The position numbers and the translations under genes were made by a program. The notes below the pieces were generated by a model. That model worked only from the letters and a program-made list of their open reading frames with translations, made no database searches and was not told where the DNA came from. From Pilaira anomala (lineage: Eukaryota > Mucoromycota > Mucoromycetes > Mucorales > Mucoraceae), in NCBI GenBank assembly GCA_025716855.1, contig JAIXMQ010000031.1, forward strand, positions 1-64,000: a stretch of 64,000 bases of DNA, read 5' to 3'. Numbering within the stretch: the stretch's first letter is position 1; each line of letters begins with the position of its first letter. Below are positions 1 through 11,900 of the stretch, piece by piece.

Positions 1-687
<687 letters not shown>

Positions 688-737
688 AAAGAAATATTTC
701 TCACACAAATTTTTTTTTATGTGTGTACATTTATGCT

Positions 738-775
738 CACGTGAAACTAGTAAAAAAAAAAAGTATAAAAAGGCC
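738..775 (+). promoter_or_regulatory. CACGTG E-box and TATA box before the IP6 kinase gene
   Basis: A palindromic CACGTG lies at 738-743 and a TATAAAAAGG-type TATA box at about 764-773, followed by a pyrimidine-rich stretch and the start codon at 850. CACGTG is the core bHLH site (Pho4 and Cbf1 class). That it controls this kinase gene is inference from position only. Confidence 0.4.
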
Positions 776-849
776 ATGTTTATTTATTTTTTTTTTCAAT
801 TTTTTTCTCTTTTTCCAAATACACAATTTTTATTTTTCTTTATTAAATA

Positions 850-2244
850 ATGACACAAGACTTTTACGATCCAAAAAAAATCACAACAGGGATTACGTTA
901 TTACCGTTTCATAATCAAGTAGGAGGACATACATCCATATTTCGGTTTTCAAAAAAGACGATATGTAAACCAGCCACACAAAGAGAACAACAAGTATATG
1001 ATTACTTGGATATACATCATCCAGAATTATTACCATTTCTATCACAATATTTAGGAGTTTTGAATGTAACATATCATCAAAAGAATTTGAATTTATTACC
1101 AGAAGTAATCTTTGAAAAAAATGAGAAATTATTAAATGATTGGAAAAATATTTATTACAATAATTTAGATGATACAACAACACCTGATATATTGGAAAAA
1201 GATTTACAACAATGGTCACCGAATGAAGATGAATGTAATATGAGGTTTAAAGCGTTTCGTAAAAGAGTATTACGTGAAGCATTGAGTCCAAATGCATTAA
1301 AAGAGAGGTTAAAGATTGTTCATGATTGGAACTATAAAAATGAAAATAATGATGATTGCAGTATGACCCTAATGTCAAAACGCCCCTCCATAATTACTTG
1401 TACTACTTCTGCTCCCCAATCACCTAGATTATTAGCAGCATTTAATAAGACATCTTCTGATCCAGCTATTACAAACAAGTCATTTGTAACACCTACTAGT
1501 ACTAATACTAGTAATACTACTACCACTACTACTTCTGGATCTTCTTCTTCAGCTAGGTGGCAACCAAGAAAGATACCAGATAATCCTTGGAGCCAACAAG
1601 TATATGAAAAAGACAGACAAAGATTACTACAATTAGAAAAAAGTGAAGTAGTCAAGCAATTTATATTATTGGAAGATTTAACAGACGAAGTTCAATTCCC
1701 ATGTGTTTTAGACCTAAAAATGGGAACAAGACAACATGGAGTTTATGCGAAAGAATCCAAAGTAAAGAGTCAAACAGAGAAATGTGAATCATCTACGAGT
1801 GCAGCATTAGGTGTAAGGATATGTGGTATGCAAGTATATCAAGGAGAAGAATTTTTATTTTATGATAAATACAGTGGACGTAAATTATCCATTTCAGGAT
1901 TTAAAAGTACATTAGAGAAATATTTCCATGACAAAAGACAAGTAAATCAAATTCCAGTCTTATTAAGAAAATTATGTCGATTATCTAAAATCATTCAATC
2001 GTTAAAAGGATACAGATTTTATGGTTCTTCATTATTGATTATATATGATGCAAGTGGGAAAAATAACAAAATTGATGTCAGAATGATTGATTTCGCAAAG
2101 ACTTTAACACCAGATCAAGATACGACTCAATTTACTTGTCCACCTAAAAAGCCAAATGATCCTGATCACGGTTATTTATTAGGTTTACATTCTCTTATTG
2201 ATTGCTTTACACATATTTATAATGAACATAACAACACATCATAA
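850..2244 (+). CDS. KCS1: Inositol hexakisphosphate kinase (Kcs1/IP6K family)
   Basis: Single-exon gene for 464 residues. It should phosphorylate IP6 to the inositol pyrophosphate IP7, a signal for phosphate and energy status. The family signature PxxxDxKxG is present as PCVLDLKMGTRQHG around residue 284, and the metal-binding IDF motif as MIDFAKT near residue 413. Other family blocks are the LTDEVQFP lead-in and the DHGYLLGLHSLI end. Residues about 175-237 are a Ser/Thr/Asn-rich insert before the catalytic core. The length is close to animal IP6Ks and much shorter than the roughly 1,050-residue budding-yeast Kcs1, so the long N-terminal extension of yeast is absent. A TATA box and CACGTG site lie upstream. 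The converging eIF3k gene ends 64 bp downstream. Confidence 0.92.
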   Translation: MTQDFYDPKKITTGITLLPFHNQVGGHTSIFRFSKKTICKPATQREQQVYDYLDIHHPELLPFLSQYLGVLNVTYHQKNLNLLPEVIFEKNEKLLNDWKNIYYNNLDDTTTPDILEKDLQQWSPNEDECNMRFKAFRKRVLREALSPNALKERLKIVHDWNYKNENNDDCSMTLMSKRPSIITCTTSAPQSPRLLAAFNKTSSDPAITNKSFVTPTSTNTSNTTTTTTSGSSSSARWQPRKIPDNPWSQQVYEKDRQRLLQLEKSEVVKQFILLEDLTDEVQFPCVLDLKMGTRQHGVYAKESKVKSQTEKCESSTSAALGVRICGMQVYQGEEFLFYDKYSGRKLSISGFKSTLEKYFHDKRQVNQIPVLLRKLCRLSKIIQSLKGYRFYGSSLLIIYDASGKNNKIDVRMIDFAKTLTPDQDTTQFTCPPKKPNDPDHGYLLGLHSLIDCFTHIYNEHNNTS

Positions 2245-2308
2245 TAAAAACCCTTTTTTTTTTTTTATAATATTTATTATATATATATATATCACACTAC
2301 GGCTACTT

Positions 2309-3107
2309 TTACATTTCGTTGGAATATCCAATAACTTTTGTCAATTGTTCAAACTTGATGTTTTCTCTAATAACAATAGCCTTGGCTTCATTACCCTTGT
2401 TGATAGGAATTTGAACTAAATCACCATTCTTTTGCCATTGTTGACTGACACAGAACTGATCAAACGCGTCACCAGATAAACCGAGGTTAGCAGCTAAAGC
2501 TTTGGCTGTAATGGTTTGATAGGACATGGCCATAACACGAGCAATCACTTCACGGATCTCTTTTTCAAAACTAGGAACTACCTTTGTCCAAGGCTTAAGA
2601 TCGGCTTGCCAAAACTTTTCATAACGTGCTTGTTCTAAAAGTTGTTGTAAATCGGTCAACTTTTGAATGGATTCGAGATGCTTTTTTTTTTTTTAAATAA
2701 TAAGGATTCATCTGTTAAATTTCACATTACTATTATTTGAGTCGTTTATTTTCAAAGGAATTCAACTTACAGCATGTTCTCCTAAAAGGTAAAGACAAAG
2801 GTTAAAGTCAGGTGCAGGGATAGCAGTTAAGGCCTTGACGAGAATCTTTACAATACTTGGTTCCTTTGCTAAAGTAGGGTTGAATTGGTAACTACAAGTG
2901 TTGTATATTATTAATATTTCTCTTAATAAATTAAAAAAAAAAGGGTGCTTACAGCTTGAGAATAGCCAAGTTAGCTTCTAAATCATATTCACCAGATTCA
3001 CATTGTTTATCTAAATAAGCTTCAAGTACTTCGACATTCTCGGGATTGTAACGTTCAACACCATTGATCATGGTGGCAATATCGTCAGGACGTTGAACAG
3101 GAGCCAT
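2309..3107 (-). CDS. EIF3K: Eukaryotic translation initiation factor 3 subunit K
   Basis: Three exons (about 3107-2953, 2891-2771, 2680-2309) give a 215-residue protein, the usual length for eIF3k. The N-terminus contains RYNPENVEVLEAYLDKQ followed by YDLEANLAILKLYQFNP, the best-conserved block of the family. The C-terminal exon encodes the PCI/winged-helix part with MSYQTITAKALAANLG. eIF3k is a non-core subunit of eIF3 that binds eIF3l on the 40S ribosome; it is kept in many filamentous and early-diverging fungi but absent from budding yeast. The start ATG at 3107 is chosen because it begins the conserved region directly and the short upstream extension is low complexity. Junctions keep frame: CT plus T gives the Leu before Tyr-Gln-Phe. 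Confidence 0.92.
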
Positions 3108-3175
3108 AGTATTTAAATGTTTTTCTTCAAAAAAAAAAAGCAAAGGGTTATTTGAAAGATTTTTTTAAAAAAAAT

Positions 3176-3371
3176 ATATAAAGGCCGTGACTTCCTTTCT
3201 CTTCCTTTTGTTGCAGTTGTCGTTTTAAAGAAAAGCCTTTGGTCAATATTCTAGTAGGACAAGGTAAATGTACAGTTAACTTTATGAAAAGTCATGGTAG
3301 ATTTTGTATATTAAAAAGCGCTCTCCTTTTTTTTTTTTCCAGCGATTGAATAGAGTAATTGAATATGTGAG

Positions 3372-3402
<31 letters not shown>

Positions 3403-3532
3403 CGAGTATAAAAGGAATAACTTACGATAATTAGTAGTTACTCAAAAGTGTAGTAGATGTAATAGAAGCTCGTGAATATCTACAGCAAGCAATTCATTCA
3501 ACTAAGGTCTTCAAAAGGAAGTTCGTGTTTGG
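3176..3532 (+). other. Possible small spliced transcript or coding relic
   Basis: A TATA box (tatataaagg, about 3175-3184) is followed by a possible donor at 3264 (AAG/GTAAAT), an acceptor at about 3342 (TTTTCCAG), a donor at about 3367 (GTGAGT) and an acceptor near 3437. Joining the last two segments gives RLNRVIEYLLKSVVDVIEAR, continuing as EYLQQAIHSTKVFKRKFVFG to a stop near 3540. The composition looks like a real helical protein. No in-frame ATG is visible in the upstream segment, so this may be a relic, a non-coding transcript, or a coincidence. I do not recognise a family. Confidence 0.25.
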
Positions 3533-3942
3533 GTGTTAAATCATGACATTTTTTTTTTAACCCCAATCGCTTCAAGCGATCTTTTTTCCTAAACTGGCGA
3601 TCCTTTTTATTCACCAAACAAACAGCATCTCTCATCATCAGATCAAGAACAAAGACCACTGAGAAATATACAGAAATTATGTCGTTTAATGTATCATTTG
3701 ACTTTTTTAAAGTATTACAGCAGAAAATAGAGAAAAGAATCAATATGTCAGTACATTTTTAGAAATACGTCATTTTATTCTGTTAGTTACATTTTGACCT
3801 TTTCATAAATCAAACGTATAAAAAGTATTTATATACATATTTTCATGCATGAAAGGATAAAGTCGGGTAAATCTATAGCGAAACAGAGAGTTCACCTTTC
3901 GAATTGAAAACAGTAAAAGGTACAATCTTTATATGATCAACC

Positions 3943-3945
<3 letters not shown>

Positions 3946-3986
<41 letters not shown>
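3946..3986. repeat. Poly(A) tract of 41
   Basis: An uninterrupted run of 41 A residues in the intergenic stretch before the Cds1 gene. It may be a nucleosome-excluding promoter element or slippage; length could be affected by sequencing error. Confidence 0.9.
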
Positions 3987-3987
<1 letters not shown>

Positions 3988-4176
3988 CGAGCTAGGTATA
4001 AATGATACACAGCATATGTCATGGAACAAAGCCAAATACATCATGACGATGTGACGTTTTTTTTAGTGCCTTCGAAACACACCTTTAAAAAAAAGAGAGC
4101 AGTTGTTTTTGCACTACTCTTCTCTTTTTTGTTTATACCCTTTTTAACTTTCTCTTTTTTTTTTAAAAAAAAAAAA

Positions 4177-5910
4177 ATGGCACCTAAACAAAGAAAGATA
4201 GCAACAAAGGACACGGTAAAAGATAACGTGAATAACGCCTTAGAAGCCGTAGTGGAAGAAGCCACGACACTTTTAGCAGCGGAACCACCGAGTAAAAAGT
4301 GGCAGAATTGGTGGATTCGAACCATTACAACACTTATTATGATCAGTTTATTCTTCTTGATATTGGCTTCTGGATATATTTGGTCAATTATTATGGTTAT
4401 GGTTATCACTGTACTTGTGTACAGAGAAGTCATTCAAATTGCTTATTATTCTGCAAAAGGAAATATGCGTTGGTTCAAGTCGATGAGTTGGTAAGAAAGA
4501 GAGAAAAAGATATTTTATTAAATACTGTCTCTAACAAAATTCATTTTGTATATAGGTATTATTTGATTACAACCGAATACTTTTTATATGGTGAATCCAT
4601 CATTTATTACTTTAAGGAAATTGTGATGGTAGATGCATTTTTATTACCTTTTGCAACACATCATCGATTTATCAGTTTCATGCTTTACGTCATTGGTACA
4701 GTATATGTGTATATATAAGTGCTGGTAATAATAATGGAAGCATTAAACAACTTTTTTTTTTTTTTTTTACTATAGGATTTGTTTTCTTTGTATTGAATTT
4801 GAAAAAGGGATTATATAGACAACAAATGTCACAATTTGGATGGACACATATGGCCATCTTTTTAATTGTATTCCAAGCACATTTCATTGTAGATAATATC
4901 TTGGAAGGTTTGATTTGGTTTGTTTTACCTGCTGCTTTGGTTGTTTGTAATGATATCTTTGCTTATGTTTGTGGTTTCTTCTGGGGACGTAATCAATTAT
5001 TGTTATTATCTCCAAAGAAGACTATAGAAGGATTTGTAGGTGGTTGGGTTTGTACCATGATCTTTGGTTTATTGGTAAGTACAGTTATTATGTCATCTAT
5101 ATAAGAGTATACTTATTTTTTTTAAAAAAAAAACATGTGATAATTATTTAGTGGACTACTTTATTAATGCGATTTAATTACATGATTTGTCCTGTCAAGG
5201 TAAAGAATAAAATAAAAAAGAGAGATAGAAAATGAAAAACTTATTGTATTTTTAGGATTTATCTCTTTCTGCTTGGTCTGATATCGAGTGTAGTCCAGTC
5301 AATCCAGTCTTTATTTCTGTACCTTGGAAATTACCAAACTTCTGGGTTACACTTGGTAGAACTTTGGTAAAAACAAAGAGTGCTTATATAAAGATATATG
5401 TATAAAACTAAACAAAGATCTATACACAATATAGCTTCGTAAAGAATTCACGCATGTCTGGATTGCACCTATTCAATTACACGCACTTGTCATGTCTTGC
5501 TTTGCTTCATTAATTGCACCCTTTGGTGGATTCTTTGCTTCAGGAGTAAAGAGAGCATTTAATATCAAGGACTTTGGAGATACAATTCCTGGTCATGGAG
5601 GTCTTACAGATCGTATGGATTGTCAATTCTTGATGGGATTATTTTCTTTCATGTACTATCAAAGCTTTATCAAGGTAAAACACATCATATGAATATTTTT
5701 ATTACAGAAAATTCTAACAATTATATATAGATGCATAATATATCCGTTGGTACTATTTTAACATTGGCAATTAACAACTTATCATCCAAAGAACAATTGG
5801 AGCTCTTGGAAAGACTTCAAACTTATTTAGTAAACCAAGATCATTTAGCTTCTCAAATTGAAAGTGTCATGTCAAAAGCACAAAACTTAATATCGGGTAG
5901 TACTTCTTAA
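4177..5910 (+). CDS. CDS1: Phosphatidate cytidylyltransferase (CDP-diacylglycerol synthase)
   Basis: Seven exons (about 4177-4490, 4556-4695, 4776-5074, 5152-5199, 5256-5366, 5435-5674, 5731-5910) sum to 443 residues, close to yeast Cds1. It makes CDP-diacylglycerol from phosphatidic acid and CTP in the ER membrane, the precursor of phosphatidylinositol, phosphatidylserine and cardiolipin. The CDS signature is complete in exon 6: [13 protein letters not shown] followed by [12 protein letters not shown]. Several hydrophobic segments (for example [13 protein letters not shown] and [13 protein letters not shown]) mark the multi-spanning membrane protein. The [12 protein letters not shown] block before the signature is also typical. 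The ATG at 4177 is preferred over the in-frame one at 4021, because the extension is low complexity and lies next to A/T homopolymers. Confidence 0.95.
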
Positions 5911-6044
5911 CTAAAAATAATAATAGTAATAATAATAAATAATACACAAAATATCAAGTTCAAAAGAAGAAATATATAAGAAAAATTTTTTATTATATTT
6001 ACATTTTTATGTTATTGTTACAAAGAAGAAGAAAAAAAAAAGGA

Positions 6045-6057
6045 GGGGGGGGGGGGG
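6045..6057. repeat. G13 homopolymer
   Basis: Thirteen consecutive G residues between the convergent Cds1 and Spt2 genes, inside an AG-rich stretch. Unusual in such AT-rich DNA; other G runs occur at about 18024-18033 and 54158-54166. Confidence 0.85.
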
Positions 6058-6161
6058 AGAGGGATTTTTTGTGATTTTTTCTTTTTCTGTTTATTTACAT
6101 GTAAAAAAAAAAAAACCATATCTGCTCACATACACACTCTTCTCTTACTATCTTTTTTTTT

Positions 6162-7748
6162 TTATGAATTATTCTTCTTTCTTCTCTTTAACCTTTCAAG
6201 TTCTCTTTGCTCTTCAAGATAATCTTCACGTTTAGCAAGTCGTTCACTATATTTTTAAGAGAATTAGCCGGGGATTCCATCTTTATTCTCTGTTTTATTT
6301 ACCTTCGTTTTTCTTCAAGTAATACATCACGAGCATCTGCTTCCATATCATCATCCGAATAAACAGGATCATTAGCATATCTACATAAACAAAGTGTTAA
6401 ATTCATAAACAAACCAGTAGTGTACAATTTAATCTTGTTTTTTTTACCTGCTTTTATCATATTTAAATATTTTACTAATTTCGTCTGAATAACTATTTCT
6501 ACGAGGAGCTCTAGCATATCTAGGATCATCATATTCATCTTCATCATCTACAATAAACCCTGCCAATTCTTCATCTTCTTCCTCTTCCTCATCTCTATTA
6601 TATCTACGTTTAGGTGGAGGTAAAGATCTACGTGCTGAAGGGTCTAAGGGTCTACCAGAAAATGGCATACGACGTACAGGAGGAGGACCTTGTGGTTGTC
6701 TTCTGATATCATTTGATTGTTGTTGTTGAGGTCTCTTTATGGGTCGACTGGTAGTAGGAGGAGATACAATTCTTTTACGTTGAGGAGGAGATGTTGTCTT
6801 AGACATTGGTCTTCCAGTACCTTTTGACATTAATCTAGGATCGGATCTCACAGGACGATGTTGATCCTCGTCATCGGAATGAATGCCTTTATTATGACGA
6901 ATTTCTCTTTGAACATCTGCAATAGTTCTTCGATCTCGTTTTTGTAAGTTTAATTTTTTTGGTGGTTCAGCAATTAATAATTTTCCACGTTCTCTGGCAG
7001 AGAGACCATCATGTGGAGTATTGGTTGTGGTTGTGTTCAGTGTATTTCTTGTGGTTAATTCAGGTCGTTTTATTCGATGATATAAAGTAGGGGTATTATC
7101 ATTTGAAGGTTTTGTGTCGTGAGAAGCGTATTTCTTGGAAGGTAAAGGTTGCTTTGGTTCTTGTTTAGGTGGTTTTGAAAGTGATTGTTCTTTTGCTTTT
7201 TTCATCAGTTCGTCAAATGACATATGAACTGGTTTCTATAAAAAAATGTGTTAAGTATATATATATATATATATAGAAATAAAGAAATATGAGGTTACTT
7301 TTTTTTCAGGTAAAAAACTTGCAATATTATTACTTGATTTACGTTGACTTGTTGTAGTTGTAGTTGTACGTACTTTTTTATCGAGTTGAGAAGTAGTAGT
7401 AACAGTACGATTACTTTTAACTCCTTGTTTCTTGTTTTGTTCCATTAATAATTTTTGTTTCTTTTCTTGTATTTCGCGCTTCTTATTTAATAAAGCTTGG
7501 GCGTTCTCTCTTTCTCGTTGTTCCTTTTCTTCTCGACGTCGTCTTTCATCGTCCTCACGTCGCTTTTGACGTGCTCTTTCCATCAAGGAAGCATCTTGTT
7601 GTTTCGCTACTTGTGTAGCTTGAGCCATTAACTGGTCAAAGTTTAAAGCACTTGAATCACCCTGTCAAAATGAAATATATATATATATATAAGTTTTTTT
7701 TTTTTTTTTTTTTTTTTTTTAATGAAATGTTACTTTTATCATTCGCAT
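6162..7748 (-). CDS. SPT2: SPT2-family histone chaperone / chromatin protein
   Basis: Five exons (about 7748-7734, 7661-7299, 7235-6448, 6380-6303, 6246-6162) sum to 442 residues. The protein is highly charged: an N-terminal acidic/basic coiled coil (MERARQKRREDDERRRREEK), a Pro/Arg-rich middle, an acidic patch, then the conserved C-terminal SPT2 domain with EISKIFKYDKSRYANDPVYS, SDDDMEADARDVLLEEKRRS and an ERLAKREDYLEEQRELERLK helix. In known members this C-terminal region binds histones H3-H4. Spt2 acts in transcription-coupled chromatin maintenance. The first exon is only 15 nt (MRMIK), followed by GDSSALNFDQLMAQA; a shorter start at 7742 is also possible. Two GAGCCAATCAA boxes lie about 185-250 bp upstream. 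Confidence 0.85.
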
Positions 7749-8889
7749 CCAAATATTTTATTTTCTTATTTATGTTTATTTAAGGTATGTATCGTTCTTT
7801 TTTAACTTTTTCTATTTCGTTCAAGGGTGATTAAAGAATGAATTCGATCAATGAGAAAGAAAAATAAAGGAGGAGAAAAAAAAAAGAGAAAGAAAAAAAA
7901 AATGCATGAGCCTTTATATACGTCACGAAAAAGAGCCAATCAAGTCTACTAAATCCTCTTAATAAGGTAGATGTGCCTGATTGGTGAATGATGAGCCAAT
8001 CAAATTGATCCTAAGTTACAACAACGAAAAATTAACTTTTATGGACCTTTTCTTTCTCTATAATCACATAAAGTCTAGAAGACTCCTTTTTTTTGTTTAC
8101 TACTAGACGATTCAGAATTGACTAATATCCTACAGTTGTTAAGAGAAACAAAGATATTCTCTATATTATCTCGGGAAAAACAAGTTCATTGTACTAATAG
8201 TAATGAAAAATATATCATAATAATAACTCTCTTTTCTCCTGAAATGTCCAACAAAAACCAACTTGACAAAAATGGTATGAACCATGTAGGCTGGTGATCT
8301 TATTCATTATTTTAATTATCTAGTTTGTTACACACGCACGACCGCAGTAGGAGTGTAAATAAAAAAAAATATCTTTTCTTTTCTGTACATTTTCATGTGT
8401 GATAATAAGTTTTTTTTTATAAACTGCTCAAATATAAATATATATATATCAATTCACTCGAGTAAAATTGTTTTTTTTATCATGATAAGAGAGATTTAAT
8501 ACAAGTAAGTTTTACAGTAGAAGCTATATATGATTTTGTTATTATATGAACAACAATAATGCAATATAGTGGGAAACAATAAACAACAGAAAAAGGGGAT
8601 TTATATCAATTCTGCTTAATTCAGTGGCTTATGTATGCAGTGCGACCAGTACACACAATGTAAACAAATATGTTTAAGTATTCTAGCTCCTTATTTAACA
8701 CAAAAAAGAGCTCCAAGAAAAAAAAATCTAATTTTTTTGTGATTGATATACAATATGTACTTATTTCATGCTTTGGCTCTTTTATAAGAGTAGATCATTG
8801 GTTATAAATTCAAGCAACGGTTCGTACGTAATCATAAGTCCGAAAACCGTATAGTTTGTATTATAAAAAAATCAAGTTAAATCAAAAAG
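7749..8889. other. Intergenic region, divergent promoters of SPT2 and EF-3
   Basis: About 1.1 kb with no supported gene. It holds a T32-like tract next to the SPT2 start, CCAAT motifs (GAGCCAATCAA at 7933 and 7993, and an inverted CCAAT near 7978), and AT-rich DNA. CCAAT is the HAP-complex core site; use here is inferred from position. Confidence 0.6.
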
Positions 8890-8899
8890 GATATATAAA
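8890..8899 (+). promoter_or_regulatory. TATA box of EF-3
   Basis: ATATATAAAA lies about 75-80 bp before the EF-3 start codon and is followed by a CCTCC/T-rich pyrimidine tract, as in strongly expressed fungal genes. Function is inferred from position. Confidence 0.55.
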
Positions 8900-8970
8900 A
8901 AGCTATTGAGATTCCCCTCCTCCTTTTTTTTTTTTTTTTACTTTAAAAAACTTTTTTTTTCTTAGCAAAT

Positions 8971-11900
8971 ATGGCTGTAACTACTATTGCTCCAAAGAAA
9001 CAAGAAGAAATTCAAAAAAGACCTGCAATGAATGATATTGAAAAGGTAAAGAAACTCCTCAATCAACTCTCCTCTTCTACTACTAGTGATGATGATCGAA
9101 GCGCCGTTGCAAAAGAACTTGGTGCTTATGTTCAATCCATGAGTGTTTTATCTCTTGTAGAATACGGTATAATACAACAACTTCAAAAGGATTTATTGAA
9201 CAAGAAGAGTATCCCTGCACGTCTTGGAGCCATTGAAGCTATCCAAGCACTTTTCGCGCAGCAGCAGCAGCAGCAACCATCTTATTCACTTGAACCATTT
9301 CTGGTTGACTTCTTATCTCCGCTCTTGGTACTTCAATCGCATAAGAACACTACCTTGACATCTGCCGCATCCAAATTAGCACACACCATCGTAACTAAAA
9401 TCAACCCTTATGCCTGTACTCTCTTAGTCCCTATCATCCTGGAAGGAGGACTTGGTAACTCTTGTAAATGGCAAACCAAGATACTCTCACTTGATTTATT
9501 AGTTGATTTAACTCGTCAACATCCCAAGCCATTTTTTGCAGCGATACCCGAAGTGATCCCTACCGTTTCGGATTGCATGTGGGATACAAAGACCGAAGTC
9601 AAGAAAAAGGCGACAGAGACCATGAGCCATATCTGTCAATTGATCGAGAACAAGGATATTGAAAGGTTCATTCCGGCCGTGATTGGTTGTATCAATCGAC
9701 CTGAGAACGTACCTGAGACCATTCATTTGTTGGGTGCCACTACCTTTGTTCAAGAAGTCGATTCAGCTACATTATCTATCATGGTACCTTTATTAAATCG
9801 TGGTTTAAATGAACGTCAAACATCGATCAAGAGAAAAGCCGCTTTGATCATTGATAACATGTCGAAATTAGTAGATGATCCTGATGTAGCCGCTCCCTTT
9901 TTACCTTTATTATTACCTGCTCTAGAGAGAGTACAAGATATCGTATCAGATCCTGAATGTCGTGGTGTTGTTGAAAAGGCTAAACAAACTTTAGAACGTG
10001 TAGGAACCCCACCTACTACTACTACTGAGGTATTCACCAAACTTCAAAAACAAGCTAAAGTACAAGCTGCAATTCAATCTCTTTTACCTACTGATTTAAA
10101 TCCTGTATTTGAAGCGACAACAGTGAAATACATGAACCGCATTGCTTTATCACTTTGTATAGCCAAGAACTTTTTCAAGAACATCTGGGTAGATGCACTT
10201 GCACCGTATGCGAGATCTTTTTATGATATCAAGAACGCAGATCGTTTAGCAAGCGAGGCATTGAATACGTGTGAAGAAGCTGTGACGCCTAAAGACTTGG
10301 AAGAAGAAGACGATGAAGGTGAAGATCTTTGTAAGTGTGAGTTTTCTTTAGCCTACGGTGCCAAGATCTTGTTGAATCGTACATCGCTTCGGCTTAAACG
10401 TGGTAGAAGATACGGTCTTTGTGGTGCAAACGGGTGTGGTAAATCTACATTGATGCGAGCAATTGCAAATGAACAAGTAGAGGGATTTCCTCCTCGATCT
10501 GAGCTCAAGACGGTGTATGTGGAACATGATATTGATGGATCTGAAGCAGATACACCTCTCGTTGAATTCATTCTTTCTTCCACTGGTGTAGAGACAAAAG
10601 ATCCTGCTGAAGTCAAGCGAATTCTATTGGAATATGGGTTCAGTGAATTGATGGTGACCAAGATGGCCATTGGTGAACTCTCAGGTGGTTGGAAAATGAA
10701 GCTTGCACTTGCGCGTGCCATGTTGATGAATGCAGATATTTTGTTACTCGATGAACCTACAAATCATTTAGATGTGGTGAATGTGGCATGGTTAGAGAAT
10801 TATTTGTTAGGGCTCAAAACAGTGACCTCGATTATTGTTTCTCATGACTCTGGGTTCCTTGATCATGTTTGTTCCGATATCATTCATTATGAGCCAAATT
10901 ATAAATTAAAAAGATATGGTGGTAACCTTTCTGAATTTGTCAAAAAAGTACCTCGTGCTGCATCTTATTATTCTTTAGAAGCTACTCAAATCTCTTTCAA
11001 GTTCCCTGAACCGGGTTATTTAGAAGGTATCAAGACTAAAGAAAGAGCGATTCTCAAGATGAAAAATGTCGATTTTCAATACCCTGGATCGGATAAAAAG
11101 CAATTAATTGATATCTCTATGCAATGTTCACTTGCTTCTCGTGTGGCTGTGATTGGTCCGAACGGTGCTGGTAAATCTACTTTGATCAAGCTATTGACAG
11201 GTGAAATTGAATCGGATGTGGGTACTGTTTGGAAACATCCTAATTTGCGTATTGCCTATGTGGCTCAACACGCTTTCCATCATATTGAAAAGCATTTAGA
11301 TTCTACTCCAAATGAATACATTCAATGGCGATATGCAACAGGTGAAGATCGTGAAGAATTAGATAAGAATGATCGTATGCATGGTGAAGCCAATGAAAAA
11401 GTGATGCAACAAGTCTTTATTATCGACGGTGAAAAACGAGTGGTAGAAGAGCTTGTAGGTCGTCGTAAACTCAAGCAATCGTATGAATATGAAGTATCTT
11501 GGATAGGTCGCTCCTCTGTAGATAATTCTTGGATCTCTCGTCAGAAATTAGAAGATATGGGATTCGGTAAAAAGATTGCAGAAGTCGATTCAGCAGAAGC
11601 AGCCAAGATGGGTCTGAACCGTCCTTTGACTTCAAAAGAGATTGAAAAACATTTAACGGATGTTGGATTAGAAGCCGAATTTGCTACACATTCACGTATT
11701 CGTGGTCTTTCGGGAGGTCAAAAAGTGAAATTGGTTGTGGGTGCTGCCATGTGGAACAAACCTCATATGTTGGTACTTGATGAGCCTACCAATTATTTGG
11801 ATCGGGAATCGCTTGGTGCACTTGCTTTAGCAATTAAAGGATTTGGTGGTGGCGTGGTCATTGTGACCCATAATCGTGAATTTACTGAAGCTCTCTGTAA

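Noticed and set aside
4021..4176. Upstream in-frame ATG extending Cds1 by 52 residues
   Set aside because: The extension is Phe/Lys homopolymer-like and directly abuts T/A runs; the ATG at 4177 gives the family's usual length.
4041..4433. 130-codon minus-strand frame over the CDS1 first exon
   Set aside because: Shadow of the conserved Cds1 coding strand.
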